Part shown: one piece after another, positions 50,206 through 59,400 of the stretch | How the letters are laid out: each line of letters starts with the position of its first letter | Numbering within the stretch: position 1 is the first letter of the stretch | NCBI RefSeq assembly: GCF_000719955.1 | Contig: NZ_JOII01000004.1 | Location: forward strand, 186,001 to 250,000 | Direction of reading: 5' to 3' | Length of the DNA stretch: 64,000 bases | Source: Streptomyces albidoflavus | GTDB lineage: Bacteria > Actinomycetota > Actinomycetes > Streptomycetales > Streptomycetaceae | Position numbers and translations under genes: made by a program | Notes under the pieces: model-generated | Told to the model about the DNA's origin: nothing | The model's input: only the letters and a program-made list of their open reading frames with translations | Databases searched by the model: none

Positions 50206-51261
50206 GTGAGCCATTCCGGTGCACGCAGGCCGTCCGCACCGCTCGCGGTCCGGGCGGTGGGTTCCTTCCTGCCGCCGGTCAGGACGAAGGTGGCGGAGCT
50301 GCCCTCGATCCTCGGCCTTCCCGAGGAGGAGCGGGCCGTCTGCGGGCAGTTGGGCATCGAGACGGTCGGGGTGGACGACGCCGACGCGACCACCCTGGCC
50401 GAGCGGGCCGCCCGGCGGGCGCTGGCGGAGGCCGGGATCTCGGCCGAGGAACTGGGCGCGCTCCTGGTGGTCGAGCAACGGGCGCCGCGGACGCTGCTCA
50501 GCTCCGAGGCGACCCTGCTCCAGGCCCGTCTGGGCGCGACCCACGCGCTCACCTTCACCGTGGGCGGACTGGGCTGCGTCTCCGTGACCCCGGCGCTGCT
50601 CACGGCGAGGGGACTGCTGGCCGCCGACCCGGAGCTGGGGCCGGTCCTGGTCGCCCACGGCAGCAAGCCCGTCTCCGAGCACCGGTACCGGCATCCGGTG
50701 ACCGTCAACGGGGACGGCGGACAGGCCCTGCTGCTCGGGCGGCGGGGGAACCTCACGATCGTGGACCAGGTCCAGGAGACCGACGGACGGTACTGGGACC
50801 TCTTCCACGTCGACTACCGGGGCCGGCACCCGTCGCGGTGGCGCGAGGAGTGCACCGACCAGCCCGCCTACTCCTTCCGGCTCGCCGTGGAGACCCGCAA
50901 CCGGCTGCGGGCCCTGCTCGACCGGCTGTTGCGGCGCAACGGCCTCACCCGCGCGGACGTGAGCGGCTTCGTGAGCCAGAACCTCTCCGCCGGCGGCCTC
51001 ACCTTCACCGAGGAGGCTCTGGACCTGACGCTGCTCCCGGAGTGCCGGGAGAACCTGCGCGCGCTCGGGCACCTCGGCCCCAACGACGTCTTCCTCAACC
51101 TCGCGTCGGCCCTGGAGGCCGGCCGTCTCACCGACGGCGACCACGCCGTGCTGATCAACGTGAGCCCGGTGGCGGCCTGGAGTCTGCTGCTGGTCCGGAC
51201 AGGCCCCGGGCGCGACGGGCACCGCCCGTCCCCCCAGAACCACCAGGAGACGACGGCGTGA
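50206..51261 (+). CDS. KAS III-like (FabH-type) acyltransferase/ketosynthase
   Basis: A 351-residue thiolase-fold protein. Active-site Cys124 lies in TVGGLGCVSVTPALL. Where FabH has the catalytic His (VPHQAN), this protein reads FVSQNLSAGG, so the His appears to be replaced by Gln or shifted; the final Asn is present in NLASALEAG. Such variants act as acyl-transferases or as offloading and priming enzymes in antibiotic clusters. GGGGGAG lies five bases before the GTG at 50206. It overlaps the ACP gene by four bases, so it works with that ACP or its acyl product. Confidence 0.84.
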   Translation: MSHSGARRPSAPLAVRAVGSFLPPVRTKVAELPSILGLPEEERAVCGQLGIETVGVDDADATTLAERAARRALAEAGISAEELGALLVVEQRAPRTLLSSEATLLQARLGATHALTFTVGGLGCVSVTPALLTARGLLAADPELGPVLVAHGSKPVSEHRYRHPVTVNGDGGQALLLGRRGNLTIVDQVQETDGRYWDLFHVDYRGRHPSRWREECTDQPAYSFRLAVETRNRLRALLDRLLRRNGLTRADVSGFVSQNLSAGGLTFTEEALDLTLLPECRENLRALGHLGPNDVFLNLASALEAGRLTDGDHAVLINVSPVAAWSLLLVRTGPGRDGHRPSPQNHQETTA

Positions 51262-51530
51262 ACGAGATCACCGAACAGGTCACCGAGTTCCTCACCCTGG
51301 CCCTGCGCCGCCCCGTCGCGCCCGACGACGACTACTTCGCCCTCGGACTGGCCGACTCCCTGTTCGCGCTGGAGCTGGTCACCTTCGTCGAGGAGCGGTA
51401 CGCGGTCACCGTCGAGGTGGAGGACCTCGACCTGGACAGCTTCCGCACCGCCGCGCGGATCGCCCGCTTCGTCCGGGCCAAGCAGGGCCACCCCGCCGGA
51501 CTGGGCGCGGGCGATGACGCGTCCGCCTGA
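51258..51530 (+). CDS. Discrete acyl carrier protein (FkbJ-like)
   Basis: A 90-residue carrier protein. Ser34 in GLADSLFALELV is the phosphopantetheine attachment site; VEERYAVTVEVEDLDLDSFRTAARIARFV completes the fold. Its position between a KAS III-like gene and acyl-CoA dehydrogenase, FkbH-like and 3-hydroxyacyl-CoA dehydrogenase genes is that of the ACP that carries glyceryl, then hydroxymalonyl groups. The GTG overlaps the preceding stop (GTGA), and the next gene starts 17 bases inside its end. Confidence 0.9.
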   Translation: MNEITEQVTEFLTLALRRPVAPDDDYFALGLADSLFALELVTFVEERYAVTVEVEDLDLDSFRTAARIARFVRAKQGHPAGLGAGDDASA

Positions 51531-52677
51531 GGCCGTGCCGGAGCCGGTGCGCGCCGCCCGGGACCTCGCCGCGCGCTGGCTCCTGCCGGCCGCCGCGTGG
51601 GACCGCTCCGAGGGGCTGCCCAGGGACGTGGCCGGCGATCTGGCGCGGGCCGGTCTCCTCGCCCCGGACGTCCCGGCGGAGTACGGCGGCGCCGGGACCG
51701 GGCAGCAGGAGCTGGGTGAGGTGTGCGCGACGCTGGGCGGCGTGTGCGGCGCGGTCCGCGGCCTGGTCACCGTGCAGGGCATGGTCGCCGCCGGGCTGCG
51801 CCGCTGGGGCACCGCCGGCCAGCGCCGGACCTGGCTCCCCCGGCTCGCCTCCGGGGAACTGGTCGCCGCCTTCGCCGCCACCGAGCAGGACGCCGGCAGC
51901 GCCCTCGCGCACGTGGCCACCAGCGTCGAGGAGGACGGCGACGAGCTCGTGGTGAGCGGCCGCAAGAGGTGGGTGACCTGCGGTCAGTTCGCCGACCTGG
52001 TCCTGGTGCTGGGCCGGGCGCCCGGCGGCCTGGCCGCCGTCCTGGTGGAGACCGGACGCCCCGGGGTGAGCCGGGAGGCCGTCACCGGGCAGCTCGGGAT
52101 GCGGGCCGCGCGCATCGCCCACCTGGAGTTCGACGCGGTACGGGTGCCCCGCGACCACCTCGTCGCACCGGTCGGCCTCGGGCTCTCCCATGTCGCCGCG
52201 ACCGTGCTGGACCACGGCCGCCACACCGTCGCCTGGGGGTGCGTGGGCATGGCGGAGGCCGCCCTGCACGACGCCGTCACCCATGCCGGGACCCGCTTCC
52301 AGGGCGGCACACCGCTCAGTGCCCACCAGTCGGTGCGCGCCGTCCTGGCCCGGTCGGCGGTGGCCGCCACCGGGGCGCGCGAACTGTGCCGGCGCGCGGC
52401 CCGCGCCCGTACCCACGAGCCGGGGCGCGCCCTGCACGAGACCGTCCTCGCCAAGTACGCCGCCGCCGACGCGGCCGCGGCCGTGACCCGTGACGCCGTG
52501 CAGATCCTCGGGTCCGCCGGCTGCGCGCCCGACAGCAGGGCGGGGCGGCTGTTCCGCGACGCCAAGGTGATGGAGATCATCGAAGGAGCACAGCACGTGG
52601 CCGAGACGCATATCGCCGACCGCCTCTTCCGTGACCACGGCGTCCCCGCGCCCCGCCCGGACGGAGCGACGGCATGA
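51514..52677 (+). CDS. Acyl-CoA dehydrogenase-like enzyme (FkbI-like)
   Basis: A 387-residue flavoenzyme. PAEYGGAG, FAATEQDAGSALAHV and RDAKVMEIIEGAQHV are the FAD and substrate contacts of the acyl-CoA dehydrogenase fold; SSAGCAPDSRAGR-type closing residues are present. In FkbI/AsmI homologues the enzyme oxidises the 2-hydroxy-3-carboxyl unit held on the ACP toward hydroxymalonyl-ACP. The cassette order (ACP, ACAD, FkbH, HCDH) fits this role. It overlaps its neighbours on both sides. Confidence 0.87.
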   Translation: MTRPPEAVPEPVRAARDLAARWLLPAAAWDRSEGLPRDVAGDLARAGLLAPDVPAEYGGAGTGQQELGEVCATLGGVCGAVRGLVTVQGMVAAGLRRWGTAGQRRTWLPRLASGELVAAFAATEQDAGSALAHVATSVEEDGDELVVSGRKRWVTCGQFADLVLVLGRAPGGLAAVLVETGRPGVSREAVTGQLGMRAARIAHLEFDAVRVPRDHLVAPVGLGLSHVAATVLDHGRHTVAWGCVGMAEAALHDAVTHAGTRFQGGTPLSAHQSVRAVLARSAVAATGARELCRRAARARTHEPGRALHETVLAKYAAADAAAAVTRDAVQILGSAGCAPDSRAGRLFRDAKVMEIIEGAQHVAETHIADRLFRDHGVPAPRPDGATA

Positions 52678-53747
52678 CGACGGACGCCCCGGCAACGGTC
52701 AAGTGCCTGGTGTGGGACCTCGACGACACCCTCTGGTCCGGCACCCTGCTGGAGGGCGACGACCCGCGCCCCGCCGAGGCCACCCTGCACACCTTGCGCG
52801 CCCTCGACGAACGCGGCGTGCTGCACGCGGTGGCGAGCCGCGGCGACCACGCCACCGCCACCGCCCACCTCGCCAGGCTGGGCCTGGCCGAGCTGTTCAC
52901 GGCGGTGGAGATCGGCTGGGGCGCCAAGTCCGCCTCGGTGGGGCGGGTCGCCGAGGCGCTGGGCATCGGCGTCGACAGCCTCGCCTTCGTCGACAACGAC
53001 CCGGTCGAGCGGGCCGAGGTGGCCGCCGCCCATCCCCGCGTACGGTGCTACGAGCCGGAGGAGGTGCCGGACTTCCTCTCGCTGCCGGAGTTCCGCCCCC
53101 GCCACCTCACCGAGGAGTCCCGCAGGCGCCGCGAGATGTACCGCGCCGAACTGGGCCGCAAGCGGGCCGAGGAGACGTACGAGGGAGCGCCCGGGGAGTT
53201 CCTCGCCTCCCTCCGGCTGGAGCTGACGGTCCGGGAGGCCACCGAGGCCGACTTCGCGCGGGCCCACGAACTGACGGTCCGCACCCACCAGCTCAACACC
53301 ACCGGCCGCACCTACGACCTGGCGGAGCTGCGGCAGCTCAGCCGCTCCCCGCACCACAGGGTGACGGTGGCCGCGCTGACGGACGTCCACGGCTCGTACG
53401 GCACCGTCGGGCTGGTGGTCACCGAGGAGGAGGACGACCGGACGGTGCTGCGGCTGCTGCTGCTCTCCTGCCGGGTCATGTCACGCGGAATCGGCCCGGC
53501 CCTCATCGGCCACGTGGTGCGCCAGGCCCTCGCCGAAGGGCGGCGTCCGCAGGCCGAGTTCGTCCCCACGGACGTCAACCGGGCGATGCTCGTCAACCTG
53601 CGCTTCGCCGGATTCCGGCCGCTCGGCGAGGCCACCCGGCCGGTGCCGGGCGATCCCCTCCTGCTGGAGTTCCCGCCCGACGCCCCGCCCCCGGCCGTAC
53701 CCGGCCACGTACGGCTCCTCACCCCGGCCGGAGGTCCTGATGCGTAG
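52674..53747 (+). CDS. FkbH-like HAD-type glyceryltransferase/phosphatase
   Basis: A 357-residue protein. The N-terminal HAD motif DLDDTLW (Asp15, Asp17) and AFVDNDPVERAEV mark the phosphatase part; the C-terminal GNAT-like domain holds LLLSCRVMSRGIG, containing the Cys that takes the glyceryl unit. FkbH-type proteins take 1,3-bisphosphoglycerate, dephosphorylate it and load glyceryl onto a carrier ACP. With the ACP and two dehydrogenases it forms a hydroxymalonyl- or methoxymalonyl-type extender cassette. Starts inside the preceding stop (ATGA). Confidence 0.92.
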   Translation: MTTDAPATVKCLVWDLDDTLWSGTLLEGDDPRPAEATLHTLRALDERGVLHAVASRGDHATATAHLARLGLAELFTAVEIGWGAKSASVGRVAEALGIGVDSLAFVDNDPVERAEVAAAHPRVRCYEPEEVPDFLSLPEFRPRHLTEESRRRREMYRAELGRKRAEETYEGAPGEFLASLRLELTVREATEADFARAHELTVRTHQLNTTGRTYDLAELRQLSRSPHHRVTVAALTDVHGSYGTVGLVVTEEEDDRTVLRLLLLSCRVMSRGIGPALIGHVVRQALAEGRRPQAEFVPTDVNRAMLVNLRFAGFRPLGEATRPVPGDPLLLEFPPDAPPPAVPGHVRLLTPAGGPDA

Positions 53748-54621
53748 CGGCAGCCGTCCCCCCGCGACCACGCCGATCGGTGTGGTCGGGGCGGGGACCA
53801 TGGGCGTCGGCGTGGCACAGTGCTTCGCCGAGGCCGGGTACCCGGTGACCCTCCACGACCCCGACCCGGCGGCGAGGGCCGCAGGCGAACGACGGCTGCG
53901 GACCGGCCTGCGGGCCGCCCGGCTGCTGCGCCGGCCCGCGCCGGGCGACCCGCCCGCCGAGGTCGCCGCCCGGGTGCGGTGGGCGAGCGCGCCGGACGCC
54001 CTCGCCGGCGCCGCGCTGGTGGTGGAGTGCGGACCCGAGCGGATGGACGTCAAGGAACGCATCCTGGGCACCCTCGACGCCGCCTGCGGTCCGGACACCG
54101 TCCTCGCCTCCTGCACCTCGGCCATTCCCGTCGACATCCTGGCCGGGCACACCGGACGGCCGGACCGCGTGCTCGCCACCCACTTCATGAACCCCGCGCA
54201 CCTCAAGGACGCGGTCGAGGTGGTCCGCGGGCCGCGCACCTCCGAGGAGAGCCTGGCCACCGTCCTCGCGCTGCTCGACGCCATCGGAAAACGGGCCCAT
54301 CTGGTGCGCGACAGCCCCGGGTTCGTCTCCAACCGGGTCCTCATGCCGATGATCAACGACGCCGCCGCCCGGGTCGAGGAGGGCACCGCCGACGCCGAGA
54401 CCGTGGACCTCGTCTTCACCGACTGCTTCGGGCACGCCATGGGGCCGCTGCGCACCGCCGACCTGATCGGTCTCGACACCGTGCTGGACTCGCTCGTCGT
54501 CCTGCGGGAGACCACCGGCGACCCCCGCTTCGAACCCACCGCCCTCCTCCGCGACCTCGTCGAGCGCGGACACCGCGGCCGCAAGAGCGGGCGCGGCTTC
54601 CACAACTACGAAATCCGGTGA
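53740..54621 (+). CDS. 3-hydroxyacyl-CoA dehydrogenase-like enzyme (FkbK-like)
   Basis: A 293-residue NAD-dependent enzyme. GVVGAGTMGVGVAQ is the dinucleotide motif; CTSAIPVDILAGH, ATHFMNPAHLKDAVEVV and DSPGFVSNRVLMPMIN hold the Ser/His/Asn catalytic residues. It would oxidise the glyceryl C-3 alcohol on the ACP, the step before FkbI. It overlaps FkbH by eight bases and the following A-PCP gene by four (GTGA). Confidence 0.9.
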   Translation: MRSGSRPPATTPIGVVGAGTMGVGVAQCFAEAGYPVTLHDPDPAARAAGERRLRTGLRAARLLRRPAPGDPPAEVAARVRWASAPDALAGAALVVECGPERMDVKERILGTLDAACGPDTVLASCTSAIPVDILAGHTGRPDRVLATHFMNPAHLKDAVEVVRGPRTSEESLATVLALLDAIGKRAHLVRDSPGFVSNRVLMPMINDAAARVEEGTADAETVDLVFTDCFGHAMGPLRTADLIGLDTVLDSLVVLRETTGDPRFEPTALLRDLVERGHRGRKSGRGFHNYEIR

Positions 54622-56429
54622 CCGCCGTGACCGCCCCCGACGTCGCCGAGCGCCTGCGCGCCGCCCTGCGAAGCCACCCCGGGCGGACCGCCGCGGTGGT
54701 CGGAGCAGAAACCCTCACCCACGGAGAACTGGACACCGCCGGCGGCGCGCTGGCGGCCCGGCTGCGTGCCCTCGGCGTCCGGCCGGGGCAGACCGTCCTG
54801 CTCCACCTGCGCCAGAGCGTCCACACCCTGACCGGCATGATCGCCGCGCTCCGCGCCGGGGCCGCCTGGTGCGTCACCGAACCCGGCCATCCCGCCGAAC
54901 GGCTCGCCGCGCTCCCCCGGGACCTGGAGTGCGGCGCGCTGGTCTGGGACGGAGCCGCCGACCCGGACGCCCGGCAGGCCGTCGAGCGGCTGGCCGCCGA
55001 GGCCCCGTACCCGCTGCCGGTGCTCGACCTCGCCGAGCACCGGCGCTCCGCACCGCCGGAGGACGACACCTGGACCCCGGCGCCCGGCGGCGCCCCCGCC
55101 TACGTCGTCACCACCTCCGGCTCCAGCGGTGAGCCCAAGGCGGTCGTCGTCGGGCGGGACAACCTGTCCGCGATGGTCGCGGACCGCGACGACGGGCCGT
55201 TCGGCACGGTCTTCTCAGCCTGCCGGTTCGCCTGGGACGGCGCCCTCCTCCTCACCTTCCCCGCGCTGTGCGACGGCGGCACCGCCGTGCTGCCGGACCA
55301 CGCCGCCCTGCCCGACGCCCGCGCCTGCGCGGAGCTGCTACGGCGGTGGCGTGCCACCCGCGCCGTCTGCCCGCCCTCCTACTACCGGCTGATGCTGCCG
55401 CATCTGCCGGGCGCCGAGGCCCACCTGAGCCAGGTCGTCCTCGCCGGTGAGGTGGTGCCCGAGCCGCTGGTCGCCCAGCACCGCGCCCAGCTCCCCGGCA
55501 CCGGGCTCCGCAACGAGTACGGCCCCACCGAGACCACCGTCGCGGTGCTCGCCCACACCCTGCCCGACGCCTCCTCGGGAACGGTGCCCGTCGGGCGCCC
55601 CCGCGGCTCCGTCACCGCCCGTCTGCTGGACGAGCGGCTGCGGCCCACCGCCCCCGGGGACCTCGGGGAGCTGTACATCGGCGGACCGCAGGTCACCCAC
55701 GGCTACGCCCGGAGGCCGGCGGCGACAGCCGCCCGGTTCCTCCCCGACCCGTTCTCCTCGCTGCCCGGCGCCCGCATGTACCGCACCGGGGACCTCGCCC
55801 GCGCCCGGCAGGACGGCGAGATCGTCTTCGCCGGGCGGGCCGACGGCCAGCTCAAGGTGCGCGGCATCCGGGTGGAGCGGCACGGGGTCGAGGCCGTCCT
55901 GGAGCGGCATGCCGCCGTCCGCCAGGCCAGTGTGCAGGGCGTGCCGGGCGAGGGCGGCCTGCGGCTGGTCGCCTTCTGGACCGCCGCCCCGGACGCGGTG
56001 ACGCTGCCCGGCCCGCGCGACCTCCTCGCCCACTGCCGGCGGGAGCTGGAAGCCGGCTCCGTGCCGGAGGAGTTCGTCCTCCTCGGCTCGATGCCGCTGG
56101 CCGCCTCCGGCAAGACCGACGAGGCCGCCCTGGCACGTCTGCTCCCGGCGGAGGACGACGGACCGGACGGCGCCGACGACGCGACGGACGCCCTGAGCCA
56201 GGAACTCGCGGCGCTGTGGGCCAAGGTCCTGCGGCACGACGACTTCGGGCCCGAGGACAGCTTCTTCGACGCCGGGGGCAACTCCCGCAGCGTGGTCGAG
56301 CTGCACCTCTGCCTGGAGCAGCGCTGGCCCGGCGCGCTCCGCGTGGGCCAGCTCTTCGACCTGGACCGCGTGACGGACCAGGCACGGGCCCTGCGGGCGG
56401 CGGGCGCCCGTCCGGCATCGACGCGGTGA
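54618..56429 (+). CDS. NRPS adenylation domain with C-terminal carrier (A-PCP)
   Basis: A 603-residue protein. The adenylation core motifs are intact: A3 [15 protein letters not shown]5 [11 protein letters not shown]7 YRTGDLAR, A8 [15 protein letters not shown] and A10 [12 protein letters not shown]. The residue aligned with Asp235 is Asp (FAWDG), so an alpha-amino acid is likely, but the other pocket residues do not give me a substrate. A PCP follows (about 525-600), [14 protein letters not shown] with the Ser for phosphopantetheine. As a free-standing loading protein it would pass its amino acid to the giant synthase downstream or onto the FkbJ-type chemistry. Confidence 0.9.
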   Translation: MTAVTAPDVAERLRAALRSHPGRTAAVVGAETLTHGELDTAGGALAARLRALGVRPGQTVLLHLRQSVHTLTGMIAALRAGAAWCVTEPGHPAERLAALPRDLECGALVWDGAADPDARQAVERLAAEAPYPLPVLDLAEHRRSAPPEDDTWTPAPGGAPAYVVTTSGSSGEPKAVVVGRDNLSAMVADRDDGPFGTVFSACRFAWDGALLLTFPALCDGGTAVLPDHAALPDARACAELLRRWRATRAVCPPSYYRLMLPHLPGAEAHLSQVVLAGEVVPEPLVAQHRAQLPGTGLRNEYGPTETTVAVLAHTLPDASSGTVPVGRPRGSVTARLLDERLRPTAPGDLGELYIGGPQVTHGYARRPAATAARFLPDPFSSLPGARMYRTGDLARARQDGEIVFAGRADGQLKVRGIRVERHGVEAVLERHAAVRQASVQGVPGEGGLRLVAFWTAAPDAVTLPGPRDLLAHCRRELEAGSVPEEFVLLGSMPLAASGKTDEAALARLLPAEDDGPDGADDATDALSQELAALWAKVLRHDDFGPEDSFFDAGGNSRSVVELHLCLEQRWPGALRVGQLFDLDRVTDQARALRAAGARPASTR

Positions 56430-56491
56430 GCCGGCCCGGCACCGCACCACGGCGAACCCCACCACCGGTGGGCCGGACAACGGGGGAGACA

Positions 56492-59400
56492 GTGCGGGAC
56501 AATCACGACGCGCCGGCGCGGCGGACCGGACGGACGGACGGCGCCGCACCCGACAGCGCGGAGATCCCCGACGACGCCGTGGCCGTGGTGGGGCTGGCGC
56601 TGAGGTTCCCCGACGCCGACGACCTCGCGGAGTTCCGCGCGAACCTCCTGGCCGGGCGCGACAGCGTCGGCCCGCTCCCGGAGGGCCGCGCCGAGGCGAC
56701 CGGCCTCGACCCGGCCGCGGCCCACCTGCCCATGGGCCACCTGCGGGACATCCACACCTTCGACCACGGCCTGTTCCGGCTCTCCCGTCGCGAGGCCGGA
56801 GTGATGGACCCCCAGCAGCGGCTCGCCCTGCTCCTCGCCCACCAGGCCGTGGAGGACGCCGGTTACGCCACCCGTCACCTCGCCGACGCGGGCACCGCCG
56901 TCGTCCTCGCCACCTCACCCTCCTCCTACCGGGCCGCCGCGAGCGACCCCGGGACGCTCAGCGCGCTCGGCAACATGACGTTCGGCGCCCCGGCCCGCGT
57001 CGCCCACGTCCTCGGCCTGACCGGCCCCTGCTACGCCGTGGACACCGGCTGCAACAGCTCGCTGACCGCGATCCACCACGCCTGCCGCGAACTCACCTCC
57101 GGCGATGCCCGGTACGCCCTGGCCGGCGGGGTGAGCCTGCGCCCGGGCGGCCTGCCGGCCCAGGAGGCCGCGGCCATGCCCGAACTGGTCTCCGGCAGCG
57201 GGCGGTGCCGCGCCTACGACGCGGACGCCGACGGCGCCGTACCCGGTGAGGGCGGCGCCGTGCTGCTGCTCACCACCGTGGCCCAGGCCCGCGCCGACGG
57301 CGCCCCGGTCCACGCGGTCCTGCGCGGCAGCGCGGTGCTGCACAACGGCGGGGCCGTCGCCACCATCAGCTCGCCCAGCGCCACCGCGCAGAGCCGGACC
57401 ATCCGCGCGGCCTGGGCACGTGCCGGAGCCGACCCCGCCGACGCCGGATACCTGGAGGGCCACGGCTCCGGCACCCCTCTCGGCGACGCGGTCGAACTGG
57501 AGGGACTGGCCTCGGTGTTCAGCACCCGGGCCACGCCCCTGCCGATCGGTTCGGTCAAGGCCAATATCGGGCACCTGGACCACGCGGCGGGCGTCGCCGG
57601 ACTGGTCAGGGCCCTCCTCAGCGTGCGGCACGGCGAGCTGTACCCGGCCGTCCACTTCCGCAGCGCGACCGGCGGCACCGACCCCGCCCGCCTCGGCGTG
57701 GAGATCCCGCGCGCCGCCCGGCCCTGGGCCGACCCCGTCCGGCTCGCCGGGGTCAGCTCGTTCAGCCTCGGCGGCGTCAACGCCCACTGCGTCGTCCAGC
57801 GCGCGCCCGCCGAGGACGGCCCCGGGGAGCGGCCGGACCCGGCGTCACAGGAGCCGCCGCGCCTCGTGGGGGTCTCGGCACGCACCCCGGAGGCGCTGGC
57901 CCTGCTCTGCGTCCGGCTCTCCTCCGCCCTGCGTGACGGGCGCCTGCCGCTGGACGACGTCGCCTTCACCCTCAACGAGGGACGCGACCACTACGCCCAC
58001 CGGGTCGCCGTACGGGCCCGGGACACCGAGGAGCTGGCGGTGCGTCTGGCCGCCGAGGCCACCTGGCTGGCCCAGGAGGAACCCCGCGACGTCGCGGGCG
58101 GAGCCCCGCGCGTCGTGCTGCTGGCCGGCGCCGACGGCACGGCGTCCACCGAACTGGCGGACGGACTGCGCCGTGCCGGGGTGCGGCCCGCCGCCGTGCT
58201 CGGCCGCGACGAGGACGCCGGTGCGCCGGCCAGGCTCCGGAGCCGGCGCCGGACCGTGCTCTGCGTGGCCACCGGCCCCCTGACCGAGGCGGCCCGGGCC
58301 CTGGCGCAGCCCGCCTCGGAGGAGAAGGGCGCCGTCGAACTGATCACCCCGGACCCCCGCCACGGGCTGCAGGGCGTCCTGGCCGCCCTCTACCGTCGTG
58401 GCGTCGACCTCGACTGGCGGGCCCTGACCCCGGCCGCAGCCGACCGGCCGCCCCGGCGCAGGCGGCTCCCCGGCCATCCCGTCCTCGGCATCCGCTGCTG
58501 GGCCACGCCCGCCACTCCCCCGCCTGCGGCGCCCGCCGCGCCCGAGGCGCCCGAGGCGCCCGCGGCCCCCGAGCCCCGGGCGGCCGTCCCCGTCTCCCTC
58601 CCCACCCCCGTCGAGGCCGACCGTCCCGCGCCTGCCGAGGACACCACCGGGTGGCTCTGCGCGGCCCTGGAGGAACTCCTGGGCGCCGGGACCCCCGTCA
58701 CCCCCGAGGCCGACTACTTCGCGCTCGGCGGCAACTCGATCGTCGCCCTGCAGCTCGTCCAGCGGGTCGGTGAGCGCTTCGGCCACCGCCTCAAGCTCAT
58801 CGACACCTACGAGTACCCGCGCGTCGCCGACCTCGCCCGGTTCATCGACTCGCTCTCCTCGGCCGGCAGGCCCGCCGTCCCGCCGGTGGTGCCCACCGAC
58901 GCCCACGTGTTGTCCTACGGGCAGGAACGCATGTGGTTCCACCATCAGCTGGACCCCGCCACCACCCTCTACAACCTGCCGATGGTCAGCATGATCAGCG
59001 GGGAGCTGGACATCGACGCCGTCCGGGGCATGTGGGAGGACCTGGCGGAGCGGCACGAGGTGCTGCGTTCCAACCTCGTCGACGAGGACGGCGTGCCCGG
59101 CCTGCGCATCCGCCCCGAACTGGGCGCGGAATTCTTCCACTTCACCGACGTCAGCGACGCCCCCGACCCGGTCGCCGCCGCCCGCGAACGGGTCCGCCTC
59201 GCCGCCGCGCACCGCTTCGACGTGGCCCGCGACCCGCTGGTGCGGCTGGAGGTCATCCGCACCGGGCCCAAGGAACACGTCGTCCACGTGACCATGCACC
59301 ACGCCGTCAACGACGGCGGCTCGCCCCGCATCTTCGAACGGGAACTGCCCGAGCTGTACGCGGCCCGGCGGGAGGGCCGCCCGCACCGGCTCGACCCGCT

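Noticed and set aside
54618..56429. Assigning an amino-acid substrate from the adenylation pocket residues
   Set aside because: Pocket residues aligned by eye do not match a code I can name with confidence in either A domain.
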